From NCBI RefSeq assembly GCF_003429005.1, contig NZ_QVQV01000006.1, positions 310,001-374,000 of the forward strand: a stretch of DNA of 64,000 nt, read 5' to 3'. Position numbers and translations under genes: made by a program. This DNA is from Paraburkholderia sp. DHOC27 (GTDB lineage Bacteria > Pseudomonadota > Gammaproteobacteria > Burkholderiales > Burkholderiaceae). Below the pieces are notes generated by a model. It did not search any database, had not been told where the DNA came from, and saw nothing but the letters and a program-made list of their open reading frames with translations. Positions within the stretch are counted from its first letter, which is position 1; every line of letters begins with the position of its first letter. Below are positions 39,957 to 48,896 of the stretch, in pieces.

Positions 39957-41867
39957 ATGAAACCTGTCGTATTCAGTGGGCATTTCGGCTGGTTGCATCC
40001 GGCCGCTGGTGACCGGGGTGTCGTGATCTGCAATCCAATGGGACACGAGGCCATGTGGTTGCATGCGGCAATGCGTGAACTGGCGGAACGTATCTCGGCG
40101 CGCGGCGTGTCGGTGTTGCGCTTTGATTATCTGGGTACAGGAGACTCGACGGATCTCGCAGGAGCGTTGCGCCCAGATGCCTGGGTCGACGAAGTACTGG
40201 AAGCAGTTCATTACTTGAAGCGTGTCACCGGCGTCGAGCGCATCTCGCTCGCGGGGTTCCGCTATGGCGCAACGGTCGCCGCACTCGCGTCGCAACTCAC
40301 GGAAGTAGATTCGCTCGCGCTGCTTGCGCCCGTGGTCTCGACGCGCCTCTTCCTGCGTGAGATGGGTGTCCTGCATCAGGCATGGCGCCATACCGCAGGT
40401 TTTGGCGAAGGCGAAGCAGTCACGCCGCCCGGCGCGCGCGATATTCTCGGCCACCGCTTCAATGCCGATGTGCTCGATACACTCGGCACGCTCGATCTGC
40501 GCAAGGAAGCCACGCCGCACGTCAAGCGTGTTTTGCTGGCCCACAGCGGCCCGCGCGACCCCAGCTATGCACTCGGTGCCCATTACGAAGCGAACGGCAT
40601 CGAGGTGGCTTCCATCGCGTTCGACAACTACGCGCAGGTCATGCAGCCTCCCTGGATGACGGAATTGCCCGAGTCGGTGTTGAGCGCGACCACGGACTGG
40701 TTGTCCGACGGTGTCATGGCGCCGCTTCGCGCGCCTGAGGTATCCATTGATTCGAACCCTGCCATCGTCACCTCGGGCGCAATCGAATATCCGTCGCAGA
40801 TTGCCCAGGGGCGCGTGTTCGGCATGCTGTGCGAACCGGCAGTGCGTCGCACCTCGCCGGAACAGACGCCCATCGTGCTGATCGCCAATACGGCGGCGAC
40901 GCATCACGTGGGTGACGGCCGCTTTGGCGTCGAACTCGGCCGTCAGCTCGCCGAGCAGGGCTTCGCCTCGCTGCGCGTGGATACCGCGGGCCTCGGTGAC
41001 TGCGCCGGCGCCCCTCAGCTCTGTGTGCCGGGTCACACGGTCATGGAAGAAATGGGCGCTGACCTCTCCAAAGCCGTGGACTGGGTGGCGGCGCGCGGCT
41101 ATCGGAACATCGTGGTGTTCGGCATTTGCGCCGGCGCATACAGCGCCTTGCAGGCTGCGCAGCAAAACCGCAATGTGCGCGGCGTGGTGCTGGTGAACCC
41201 GGTCAGCCTGAAGCTGCCCGAAGGGTGCACCATGCAGGCCGCCGCCGAATTGCAGACGGGCTCGCCGCGCGCGCATCTGCGCTCGATGGTGCGCGCCAAC
41301 AAATGGGCGCAGGTGCTGCGTGGCGACGTGCGGCTCGGCCCGGTGATCCGCACCATGTGGCAACACGGCGTGGCGCAGATGCAGGGCATGGTGGGTGAAT
41401 GGACCGATGATGCGCTGGGCGGCGGCTCGACGCCGAGCCATCAGGTGCGGCGTCTCTTCAAGCGGCTCGATGCAGACGGTGTGCATATTCGCCTGCTATT
41501 CAGTCCGCGGGATCACAGCCTCGACGAGCTGTACATGCACTTCGGCGTGAACGGCCGGCGCCTGAAGCGCCTGTCGCGCGCACGTACGCTCATTTTCCCG
41601 AGCATGGATCACGAGGTGCTGGATCGTGTCGCGCGTGAGCAGGTCGTGACGATGTGTCAGACGTTCCTGCGTGAAGCGTTCCTGAGCGGCCCGAGCGCCG
41701 ACGTGCGGCCACCGGTTACGGCGAGCCCGGGCGGCCTCGCTGGGGCATCGCATGCGGCCCATGCGTCTCATTCGGGCATCGGTGCGAATAAGGACAGTAC
41801 CGTCGAACGCGAGACCAGCATGCCGGTCAGCGTCAGCATGCCCACGCGCGCCAGAAATTCCATCTAA
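39957..41867 (+). CDS. Tandem alpha/beta-hydrolase-fold protein with replaced nucleophiles
   Basis: This 636-residue protein contains two alpha/beta-hydrolase folds in tandem. The first has 'VVICNPMGHEAMWLH' (about 22-36), 'LRFDYLGTGDS' and a nucleophile elbow G-F-R-Y-G (100-104) with Arg in place of Ser. The second starts near residue 303 ('PIVLIANTAATHHVG'), has 'LRVDTAGLGDCAG' and an elbow G-I-C-A-G (389-393) with Cys in place of Ser. A low-complexity tail of about 70 residues closes it. The role is not known; similar double hydrolases occur in exopolysaccharide and exosortase loci, and a role in acyl removal or transfer is inferred. No signal peptide is seen. It heads the left flank of the exopolysaccharide locus. 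Confidence 0.75.
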   Translation: MKPVVFSGHFGWLHPAAGDRGVVICNPMGHEAMWLHAAMRELAERISARGVSVLRFDYLGTGDSTDLAGALRPDAWVDEVLEAVHYLKRVTGVERISLAGFRYGATVAALASQLTEVDSLALLAPVVSTRLFLREMGVLHQAWRHTAGFGEGEAVTPPGARDILGHRFNADVLDTLGTLDLRKEATPHVKRVLLAHSGPRDPSYALGAHYEANGIEVASIAFDNYAQVMQPPWMTELPESVLSATTDWLSDGVMAPLRAPEVSIDSNPAIVTSGAIEYPSQIAQGRVFGMLCEPAVRRTSPEQTPIVLIANTAATHHVGDGRFGVELGRQLAEQGFASLRVDTAGLGDCAGAPQLCVPGHTVMEEMGADLSKAVDWVAARGYRNIVVFGICAGAYSALQAAQQNRNVRGVVLVNPVSLKLPEGCTMQAAAELQTGSPRAHLRSMVRANKWAQVLRGDVRLGPVIRTMWQHGVAQMQGMVGEWTDDALGGGSTPSHQVRRLFKRLDADGVHIRLLFSPRDHSLDELYMHFGVNGRRLKRLSRARTLIFPSMDHEVLDRVAREQVVTMCQTFLREAFLSGPSADVRPPVTASPGGLAGASHAAHASHSGIGANKDSTVERETSMPVSVSMPTRARNSI

Positions 41868-41951
41868 CGTTCAGGGCGGCATCGACGCTTCACACGCCGC
41901 GCCACCCATGATCGCCACAGCGGCGCATTGCGGAGTCTCCCGCATGCGCAC

Positions 41952-42593
41952 CTAGTGGCTATCGTCCAGCGGGACCTTGCTCCATTGCTGCGACAATCTG
42001 GATGCGTTGTCATCGATCCACGCCGACACGGGCAGGATCTTGCCGTGACACACGACGATCAGCGCCAGCGCGAGCGCCGCAAACGCGGTCGAATCGCGCC
42101 GCGCCTCCCTGCCAATGGAAAGCACGCCGGCCCGCGCTCGTAATGAAAGTGCAGGCCTGCACGTGATGGCGGCGATGAGCGTACCGAGCAGCCAGCCCGT
42201 CACGACCTCGGCGGGCGTATGAAAACCCATCAACAGACGTGACAGTCCGATGGCAAGGGCAAACACGAGTCCGAACACGTACGCATACACCGCGGTACGG
42301 GTGCGCGCCATGCTTGCACACAATGCAAATGTCGTGGGATACACGGCGCTCGCGAGCATCGTATGGCCGCTCACGGCGGTCATATTGAGCGCCGGGACTT
42401 CGAGCCCCCACGCCGCGTACGCGAAGTGGCTCGCTGCAACGAGCCCGGCGCCGGCGCTAAAACAAACCACCCAGGTAATCAGCGCACGCCACGAGCGCGT
42501 CGCTGCGAGCCAAAGCATCACTGCGCCCGCCAGCGGCACGGTGAGAAAAGGGTCCCCGAAGTTCGTGAGGTAAGACAGCAGTCGCACAATCAT
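41952..42593 (-). CDS. PAP2-family membrane phosphatase
   Basis: This 213-residue protein has about five to six membrane helices and the PAP2 acid-phosphatase motifs 'SGHTM' (about 75-79) and 'GLSRLLMGFHTPAEVVTGW' (S-R-x5-H-x3-D-like, with Glu in the last position). The family removes phosphate from lipid phosphates, including undecaprenyl pyrophosphate. In an exopolysaccharide locus recycling of the carrier lipid is a likely role. The substrate is inferred. It is convergent with the hydrolase gene, with 84 bp between the ends. Confidence 0.82.
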   Translation of the reverse strand: MIVRLLSYLTNFGDPFLTVPLAGAVMLWLAATRSWRALITWVVCFSAGAGLVAASHFAYAAWGLEVPALNMTAVSGHTMLASAVYPTTFALCASMARTRTAVYAYVFGLVFALAIGLSRLLMGFHTPAEVVTGWLLGTLIAAITCRPALSLRARAGVLSIGREARRDSTAFAALALALIVVCHGKILPVSAWIDDNASRLSQQWSKVPLDDSH

Positions 42594-42758
42594 CCAACCT
42601 TGCTCCTCATGCGCGGTGTATCAAGTGTAATCAAGTGTTTCCCGACATCGCTAGTGACGCCGGATGTTGATACCGTAATGACCAAGGCGATCCTCCTGGC
42701 GTTCCCAGCACGTTTCACAGTGTCTCAGGAAAGCGAGAGGATGTCCGAGCGGTACCCA

Positions 42759-43415
42759 TCAATGATGGTCATGTTGGTGAGCGTGTGAGGCGCTCGCCGA
42801 ACTTGCATTGCTGTCGCTGTGAGCGACATGCGCGGGCGCGTTGCTCGCGAGGCTGTGCACCTGGACGGGCGCGCTGACTACTGGAGTCGTCGTCGGCGCC
42901 TGTACTGTCCGGGCAGCCTTGGGGCGCACGGCCGCCTGATGTGAGGAATGTGACGTAGGCGCTGTATGCGATGCATGCGTGACCCGTTTTGCGCGGGAGC
43001 GCACGCAAGCGGCTTCGCGGGAATGCGCAGAGCAAGGCGGTGTATGGGGAAGCGAACGGTCGTTAGCAGACCGATGAGTGATGATGGCAACGCTGGGTAC
43101 GGCGTTGGGTGCAGCCTTTACTGCGGCAGGCGGCGAGGGCGCTACAGGCGCCGGCTGCTGGACCAGCGAGGCAGCGCTGGCGGCGGCAAGACTGGTGACG
43201 GACGAAGCAGCAAGGGCCGGCGCCAGAGCGCTTGCCATGCTGGCAGCAGGAGCGGGCGGCGAAGTGTTGCTGCTCACTACCGTGCTATCCATGTTGATAT
43301 CAGGCGCGGACAAGCCATCGATCATCGACTTGCCCACCGCGCCGAGCGCCACCGCGACGCCACACACGGTGAACAGCATGACTCTGCGCGAGCGTACGGT
43401 GGCGGGCCGGCTCAT
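42759..43415 (-). CDS. Membrane-anchored low-complexity protein with a His-rich C-terminus
   Basis: This 218-residue protein has an N-terminal basic patch and one hydrophobic helix ('VMLFTVCGVAVALGAVGKSM', about 12-31), then a long Ala/Pro/Ser/Thr-rich periplasmic stalk and a His-rich end ('SHAHQHDHH'). The stalk contains two cysteines near the middle. No family is recognised. Codon use is typical of the genome on this strand, whereas two overlapping plus-strand frames have no features. The composition suggests an envelope-spanning or secreted stalk, possibly metal-binding. It is divergent from the sigma-54 regulator gene across 604 bp. Confidence 0.6.
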   Translation of the reverse strand: MSRPATVRSRRVMLFTVCGVAVALGAVGKSMIDGLSAPDINMDSTVVSSNTSPPAPAASMASALAPALAASSVTSLAAASAASLVQQPAPVAPSPPAAVKAAPNAVPSVAIITHRSANDRSLPHTPPCSAHSREAACVRSRAKRVTHASHTAPTSHSSHQAAVRPKAARTVQAPTTTPVVSAPVQVHSLASNAPAHVAHSDSNASSASASHAHQHDHH

Positions 43416-44019
43416 CCGCGCTGCAACCCGTCAGGCGAGACCTGGTACGACACTCGCTGCATCAGAAGAATCCGCTCTCCTGCACTACCGAGGGGTCTGT
43501 TGCGAGCCTCATCAGGGCAGACCACGTGCGCCATTGCACCGTAAGGGTTTATTCGCGCCAGACGCGCACTGATGCGGTGCCATTTCTTCATTTTCGTCGC
43601 GTATTTCGTGGTCGCGTGAATGAAATATTAAAGCGGGTCGAATTGCTGGAAATTAGTGAAAGTTAGCGTGTCCGGGTGGAATTTAAGTGACAGTGGAACA
43701 GCCTTTTTCGTATGCCGTTCGCGCAGGGTCTGTGCGGTTCGCCACACAGCGCGGCGCATGCAGGGAGCGCTATCTATTTGAATTTTAGCGGTGGATAATC
43801 CGGCTGGGCGATGTATTTTCCTCTGGTGGACCGCATTCAGAGGAATTCGTCCGGCCGAATTTACCTGATTTGTTATCTCGTGCTTGTTTTATCCAGTTAG
43901 ATTTACTTGTAATGACTGCAGGGCATTGTCATCGAGGGATGACCTGAGTCAATTACGTTGCACTCTAATAAAAACTGGAAATTCTCGGGGGATGACCAAT
44001 AACAGGCAAAGGCGCAGAT
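43416..44019. other. 604-bp AT-rich divergent intergenic region
   Basis: This spacer lies between the His-tailed protein (minus) and the sigma-54 activator (plus). It is clearly AT-richer than its flanks. No gene is seen. TTTTAT, TAATAA and similar -10-like elements occur between 43880 and 43975, but none has a good -35. No GG-N10-GC sigma-54 site was found by eye. Confidence 0.4.
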
Positions 44020-45441
44020 TTGAACATTAAACCTTATCGGTCACTGGCCTACGTGTCGCGCTCGCCGGAGCGCGGTTTGTGCGACATGCTTGGGCAACGA
44101 GGATGGGACGTTACGGTGCTGAAGACGGCCCGCGACGCGAAGACGTATCTGTCGACACGCCACCCAACGGTAGGCGTATTCGACTTCGCGTGCGGCTTCT
44201 CCGCCAACGACCTCGCCGGCTTTTCCACCTGCTTTGGCGCGCGGGGGATCGGCTGGATCGGCATCCTGTTATCTGCCCAATTGCAGAACGATGTGCCGCG
44301 TACGCTCGTACGCCGGCATTTCTCGCGCTATGTGACCGTGCCGCACGACCTCGACAGAACCGTCGAAGTGATCGGCCACGAGCACGGCATGGTCACGCTG
44401 AACGGTGTGCCGGACATGCCTTCGGCGCGTGATGAAATCGTCGGCTCCTGTACCTCGATGAACGAGCTGTTCCGCTCCATCAGCAAGGTGGCGAACAGCG
44501 AGGCGCCGGTGCTCATTTCCGGCGAATCGGGCACGGGCAAGGAGCTGACGGCCGTCGCCATTCACAAACGTTCGGTGCGTCGCAACGGTCCGTTCGTCGC
44601 CATCAACTGTGGCGCGCTGCCGTATCACCTCGTGCAGTCCGATCTGTTCGGCTACGAGCGTGGCGCCTTCACGGGCGCCTATCAGCGCAAGATTGGACGG
44701 ATCGAAGCGGCCAACGGCGGCACCTTGTTTCTCGACGAAATCGGCGATCTGCCGCTCGAAAGCCAGACCATCCTGCTGCGCTTTTTGCAGGAGCGAAAGA
44801 TTCAGCGTCTCGGCGGTTCCGAGCAGATCGACGTGGACGTGCGCATCATCTCGGCCACCAACGTGCGGCTCGAAAACGCGGTGGCGGAGCAGGCATTCCG
44901 TCAGGATCTGTATCACCGCCTGTGCGTGCTACGCATCGACGAACCGCCGCTGCGCGAGCGCGAGGGCGATATCGCCGTGCTCGCGTATCACATGCTCGAC
45001 AAGTACCGCAGCGATGCCTTGCATCACATACGAGGTTTCTCCGACGAAGCGTTGCAGGCGATGGCCAATTACACGTGGCCGGGCAACGTGCGCGAACTGA
45101 TCAACCGTGTGCGACGCGCGATCGTGATGGCCGAAGGGCGCATCATCACGCCGGGCGATCTCGAACTCGACTACATGGCGCGTGAGTCAGGCAATACGCT
45201 GACGCAGGTGCGCGAAGCGGCTGAGCGGGAAGCGATCGAAGCGGCCCTGCGCCGTCATCGTGGCCGCTCGCAGCCCGCCGCGCGCGAACTGGGCATCTCG
45301 CGCGCTACCTTGTACCGGCTCATGGCCAATCATGAAGGCCGGCCGCAGCAGACAGAGAAAGTGGTGGAGACTGCACCCGCGGTCGAAGAGGTGGCGCAGC
45401 AGGAAGAGCGACGTCTCGCCGTGGTGGGCGGCGGCTCCTGA
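44020..45441 (+). CDS. Sigma-54-dependent transcription activator, VpsR/BerB type
   Basis: This 473-residue regulator has three parts. Residues about 1-120 form a degenerate receiver: Asp in 'VGVFDFACGF' is at the phospho-acceptor position, but the acidic pair and the conserved Lys are missing. Residues about 140-370 form the AAA+ domain: Walker A 'GESGTGKE' (168-175), the sigma-54 loop GAFTGA (215-220), Walker B 'GGTLFLDEIGDL' and 'RFLQERKIQRLGG'. A Fis-type helix-turn-helix is near 410-445 ('QPAARELGISRATLYRLMAN'). VpsR of Vibrio and BerB of B. cenocepacia share this layout, bind c-di-GMP and activate exopolysaccharide genes. The start is a TTG with AAAGGCG upstream; no in-frame ATG would keep the receiver intact. 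Confidence 0.88.
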   Translation: MNIKPYRSLAYVSRSPERGLCDMLGQRGWDVTVLKTARDAKTYLSTRHPTVGVFDFACGFSANDLAGFSTCFGARGIGWIGILLSAQLQNDVPRTLVRRHFSRYVTVPHDLDRTVEVIGHEHGMVTLNGVPDMPSARDEIVGSCTSMNELFRSISKVANSEAPVLISGESGTGKELTAVAIHKRSVRRNGPFVAINCGALPYHLVQSDLFGYERGAFTGAYQRKIGRIEAANGGTLFLDEIGDLPLESQTILLRFLQERKIQRLGGSEQIDVDVRIISATNVRLENAVAEQAFRQDLYHRLCVLRIDEPPLREREGDIAVLAYHMLDKYRSDALHHIRGFSDEALQAMANYTWPGNVRELINRVRRAIVMAEGRIITPGDLELDYMARESGNTLTQVREAAEREAIEAALRRHRGRSQPAARELGISRATLYRLMANHEGRPQQTEKVVETAPAVEEVAQQEERRLAVVGGGS

Positions 45442-45565
45442 TCGAGCGGTGGCTGGCTGACGATCAATCAATACCATTGAAGCCCGGGCGTCGCAGCGCG
45501 GCGCGCCACTTTAGCCGCTTCACCTTTCGCTTCCAGTTCCGCTTTTCTCGCTAACAGCGTACTAA

Positions 45566-45599
45566 CGGTGCCTCCACCGTGATGACGCTGAAGGCACCG
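45566..45599. other. Inverted repeat between convergent regulator and manC genes
   Basis: An 8-bp inverted repeat CGGTGCCT / AGGCACCG with an 18-base loop lies between the two converging genes, 22 bp from the manC stop. It may be a weak terminator; there is no T run on either strand. Confidence 0.25.
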
Positions 45600-45620
45600 C
45601 TACACCGGCATGACCGCTTC

Positions 45621-47126
45621 TTAAGACGGCATGCGCCCGTAGTTATCCTCGAAGCGCACGATGTCATCCTCGCCCAGATACGCACCCGACTGCACCTCGA
45701 TGATTTCGAGCTGCGTCTTGCCGGGATTGCGCAAACGGTGGACCGTACCCAACGGAATGTAGGTCGACTCGTTTTCGCTCAGCAGGAACGTCTTCTCACC
45801 ACACGTCACTTCAGCGGTGCCGCGCACCACGACCCAGTGCTCGGCGCGATGGTGATGCATCTGCAACGAGAGACTCTCGCCCGGTTTGACCACGATACGC
45901 TTCACCTGGAAGCGGTCGCCCGAGTCGATGGAATCGTAGTAACCCCACGGGCGATGCACCTTGCGGTGATGATCCGCTTCGTGCCCGCGTTCGGCGCGAA
46001 TGCGCGACACCACCGTCTTGATCTGCTGGGCGTTCTGCTTGTCGGCGACGAGCACCGCGTCGGCGGTTTCCACCACCACGACGTTGTCGAGACCCACGCA
46101 GGCAATCAGGCGTCCCTGCGAATGCGCGAACGAATTGGTCGAGCCTTCGAACATCACACGGCCACGTCCCACGTTACCGAGCGCATCCTTCGGCAGCATT
46201 TCCCACACGGCGTCCCATGAGCCGACATCGGACCACGCTGCGTCCATCGGCACGACCACGCCGCTCAGATTGCATTCGCTCAGCCGTTCCATCACGCCGT
46301 AGTCGATGGATTCGTCCGGGCAGTTCTTGAAGTCCTTGCCTTCGAGACGCACGAACGTATCGTCCGCCGAGCCATTGCGATACGCAGCTTCGCAGGCGGC
46401 ATAGATGGCGGGATGCAGCGTCTTGATTGCCGAGAGCCACACCGAAGCACGCACGACGAAGATGCCGCTGTTCCACCAGTATTCGCCCGAAGCGACGTAC
46501 TGTTCGGCCAGTTCGCGATGCGGTTTTTCGACGAAACGGTCGATCACGTAGCCACCGTGTTCGCCGAGCGGCGTGCCCACGCGCACATAGCCATAGCCCG
46601 GTTCGGCGTGACGCGGCACGATGCCGATCGCCACCACTGCGCCGTCAGCGGCATAGTTCGCTGCACGCGCGACAGCCGCCTGAAACGCAGCCGCATCCGG
46701 CACCACGTGGTCAGCGGGCATCACCACCAGCACCGCATCATTGCCGTTCGCGACGGCTTGCAGCGCAGCGCTGGTGAGCGCAGGCGCGGTATTGCGCGCG
46801 TGCGGTTCGAGCAGGATATGAGCGGACTTGCCGCAGCCACGCAATTGTTCGGCGCTCACATGACGATGATGTTCGCCGCACACGAGCAGCAGATCGTCGG
46901 TGACGGGCCACAGCGTCTCGAGGCCTTCGAGACGGCGTGCGGTGCCTGCCAGCAGCGATTCTTCTCCGAGCAGTTCGATGAGCTGCTTCGGATATTGGTC
47001 ACGCGAAAGCGGCCATAGCCGCGTTCCGGCACCGCCCGCGAGGATCACCGGTTGAATCGTCAATGGCGCTTCGGCCACGCCGGTGCTTCGCTGGTGTTTC
47101 GATTGGGACTCAAATGCTGTGCTCAT
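45621..47126 (-). CDS. manC: Mannose-1-phosphate guanylyltransferase / mannose-6-phosphate isomerase ManC
   Basis: This 501-residue bifunctional enzyme makes GDP-mannose. The N-terminal nucleotidyltransferase has 'LAGGAGTRLWPLSRDQYPKQ' (about 30-49), 'VMPADHVVPD' and 'FVEKPHREL'. The C-terminal cupin has 'HRPWGYYDSIDSGDRFQVKR' and 'LSLQMHHHRAEHWVVVRGTA'. The length is usual for type II PMI/GMP enzymes. The ATG at 47126 is chosen; the frame is open for 79 more codons upstream, but that sequence has no similarity. GDP-mannose would serve the WbaZ-like mannosyltransferase predicted in this locus. It is divergent from the Crp-like regulator. Confidence 0.95.
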   Translation of the reverse strand: MSTAFESQSKHQRSTGVAEAPLTIQPVILAGGAGTRLWPLSRDQYPKQLIELLGEESLLAGTARRLEGLETLWPVTDDLLLVCGEHHRHVSAEQLRGCGKSAHILLEPHARNTAPALTSAALQAVANGNDAVLVVMPADHVVPDAAAFQAAVARAANYAADGAVVAIGIVPRHAEPGYGYVRVGTPLGEHGGYVIDRFVEKPHRELAEQYVASGEYWWNSGIFVVRASVWLSAIKTLHPAIYAACEAAYRNGSADDTFVRLEGKDFKNCPDESIDYGVMERLSECNLSGVVVPMDAAWSDVGSWDAVWEMLPKDALGNVGRGRVMFEGSTNSFAHSQGRLIACVGLDNVVVVETADAVLVADKQNAQQIKTVVSRIRAERGHEADHHRKVHRPWGYYDSIDSGDRFQVKRIVVKPGESLSLQMHHHRAEHWVVVRGTAEVTCGEKTFLLSENESTYIPLGTVHRLRNPGKTQLEIIEVQSGAYLGEDDIVRFEDNYGRMPS

Positions 47127-47915
47127 CGATCGGCTCCGTTCGGGTGAGGCAGTCTTGTGCAAATTCGCTTTAACGATGGGAGCTTCATATCCGCGATCCT
47201 CATGGGTGGATCGCATGCGCTGCGGCGCGACAAAGCACGCCTTCGTTAAAGGAGCGAAGAGAGAAAACGGGTCCACTCTATGTCGGTGAAAACCCGCGCT
47301 CTGTTCGGAGTCGAACTTAAGTTGTTGGCCTGAGATGCGTAACTGCAATAAGTGCCGATGCAATGCCGCATTGAAATGTCTTTTTTTCCGGCTTTAAAAA
47401 GGACTCATTCTTCGCAGAACGCCAACTTTAAACAATGTGAATGGGGTGATCTGGCTTTCGCTTCGTTTGCATTGCATCAGAAGTGAGACACTTTCTGTAG
47501 AAATGGGTGAGTTAGTTTCTCTCGGCCTCCACCCCCATTGGAGCCGCCAAAATCGTTTTCATCTCCGGTGAGCCCCGTAGGGCTTAACCCTGATATTCAT
47601 ACGAAATGCAGCGCAACATAAGGCGTTTTCGTGCACTCAGGGTTTCTTAAGCGAGAATTGTTCAGATCTGAGACAGTTCTCGACCCATACCAGCACCCGT
47701 TTTGTGCCTCGTTTAAAAAAACCTATTAAAAACAATCGTTTGAAACCGATGGCATGGTTTTGGCTAAATGTGGTCCATTCAATAAAAAACTTCGTGAGAC
47801 GTTTGGAGTGGTGTCGAAGCCAGACATTGCAGTGCAGTAATTTCTGCGTCTGACCCGTTGCAATCACCTCTTGCTTACCGTTTTTGGTAGCGCGAGATTA
47901 CCGCCGGAAACCACC
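47127..47915. promoter_or_regulatory. 789-bp divergent regulatory region between manC and the Crp-like gene
   Basis: No gene is seen in this unusually long and AT-rich spacer. It contains a perfect small inverted repeat AAGTG-AGA-CACTT (47481-47493), several AT tracts (about 47700-47790) and the pair GTTTAAA...GTTTGAAAC (about 47712-47748). Since it separates the manC gene from the exopolysaccharide operon, it is the likely target of the Crp-like and VpsR-like regulators. I could not find a clean sigma-54 promoter in it. Confidence 0.5.
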
Positions 47916-48731
47916 ATGCTCGACTTTACGAACGACCGGTTTGAAAACCATTTGCTGGCCGCGCTGCCGGCATCCGAACTGGCGCCGATTGCGCCTCACC
48001 TGAAGCTCCAGCGCCTGAGCGCCGGACAACTGCTGTGCGATTCGGGCGAATCGATCAAGCACGTGTATTTCCCCACCACGGCAATCGTGTCGATGGTGTA
48101 TTTGATGGCCGATGGCGCGACGGCTGAAGTCGCGGCAATTGGCAATGAAGGCGTGATTGGCGTACCCGTCTTGATGGGTGGCCTGACCACGCCGAGCCGC
48201 GTCGAAGTGCGCAGCGACGGCTACGCCTATTCGATCAGCGCGAGCATCTTCAAGCGTGAGTTCGAAGGTCATGGTCTCGTGCACAAGCTGATGCTGCTCT
48301 ATGTGCAGGCTCTGTTGACGCAGGTTTCGCAAAGCGCGTTGTGCAACCGTCACCATCACATCGTCAAGCAGGTGTGCAGCTGGCTGCTGCTCACGCAAGA
48401 CCGTCTGAAGTCGGACGAGCTTGCCGTGACCCAGCAGTTGATCGCCACCATGCTCGGCGTGCGTCGTGAAGGCGTGACGGAGGCAGCAGGGCGTCTCCAG
48501 GAAGCCGGCCTCATCAGCATGCGCCGTGGCCACATCACGATTCTCGATCGCGAAGGACTCGAAGGACGTGCCTGCGAATGCTATGGCATCGTCAAACGCG
48601 AGTTCCGCCGTTTGCTGCTCGCCAGCGCGGCTGCGAAGGACGGTACTCAGCGCCCGCCTGTGCCGACCACGATGTCGTTGTATCGCAGCAGGGAACCTGA
48701 ATACGAAACGGCCGCATTCTCTGGCCGTTGA
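47916..48731 (+). CDS. Crp/Fnr-family transcription regulator
   Basis: This 271-residue regulator has a cyclic-nucleotide-binding-type beta barrel (about residues 15-130; 'LCDSGESIKHVYFPTTAIVS', 'VAAIGNEGVIGVPVLMGG') and a winged helix-turn-helix near 175-225 ('LAVTQQLIATMLGVRREGVT', 'LISMRRGHITILDREGLE'). The Arg/Ser phosphate cassette that binds cAMP in E. coli Crp is not conserved, so the ligand, if any, is different. In B. cenocepacia a Crp/Fnr-type protein (Bcam1349/BerA) responds to c-di-GMP and controls an exopolysaccharide locus (from memory). Its place as first gene before wza suggests local control. The ATG at 47916 has CGGAAA upstream. Confidence 0.87.
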   Translation: MLDFTNDRFENHLLAALPASELAPIAPHLKLQRLSAGQLLCDSGESIKHVYFPTTAIVSMVYLMADGATAEVAAIGNEGVIGVPVLMGGLTTPSRVEVRSDGYAYSISASIFKREFEGHGLVHKLMLLYVQALLTQVSQSALCNRHHHIVKQVCSWLLLTQDRLKSDELAVTQQLIATMLGVRREGVTEAAGRLQEAGLISMRRGHITILDREGLEGRACECYGIVKREFRRLLLASAAAKDGTQRPPVPTTMSLYRSREPEYETAAFSGR

Positions 48732-48896
48732 TCAAGGAAGGCGGGGACCGGCCGCTTTCTCTCGTCGTTCAGGTTGTTTCAGGTTGCTCAATCGCGGCAA
48801 GCATGCCGCTCTTCAGCACATAACAAGCACGTCTGACGCACTTGTTGTAACGCACTCGTCGTACGCACGTACCATTCTCGGACAAAAAAATACATC

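Noticed and set aside
39900..41486. A 528-codon minus-strand frame opposite the tandem hydrolase
   Set aside because: Composition is that of an antisense shadow and it lacks a ribosome binding site. The plus strand shows two recognisable hydrolase folds.
42966..43572. Two plus-strand frames (192 and 164 codons) overlapping the His-tailed protein
   Set aside because: The minus-strand reading has an ATG, a membrane helix and genome-like third-position GC; the plus-strand readings have none of these.
39414..48896. Sigma-54 promoters near the exopolysaccharide regulators
   Set aside because: I looked for GG-N10-GC with TGGCAC/TTGC on both strands in the main spacers. Candidates such as the TTGCA at 39663 or 47826 lack the GG at the right distance.
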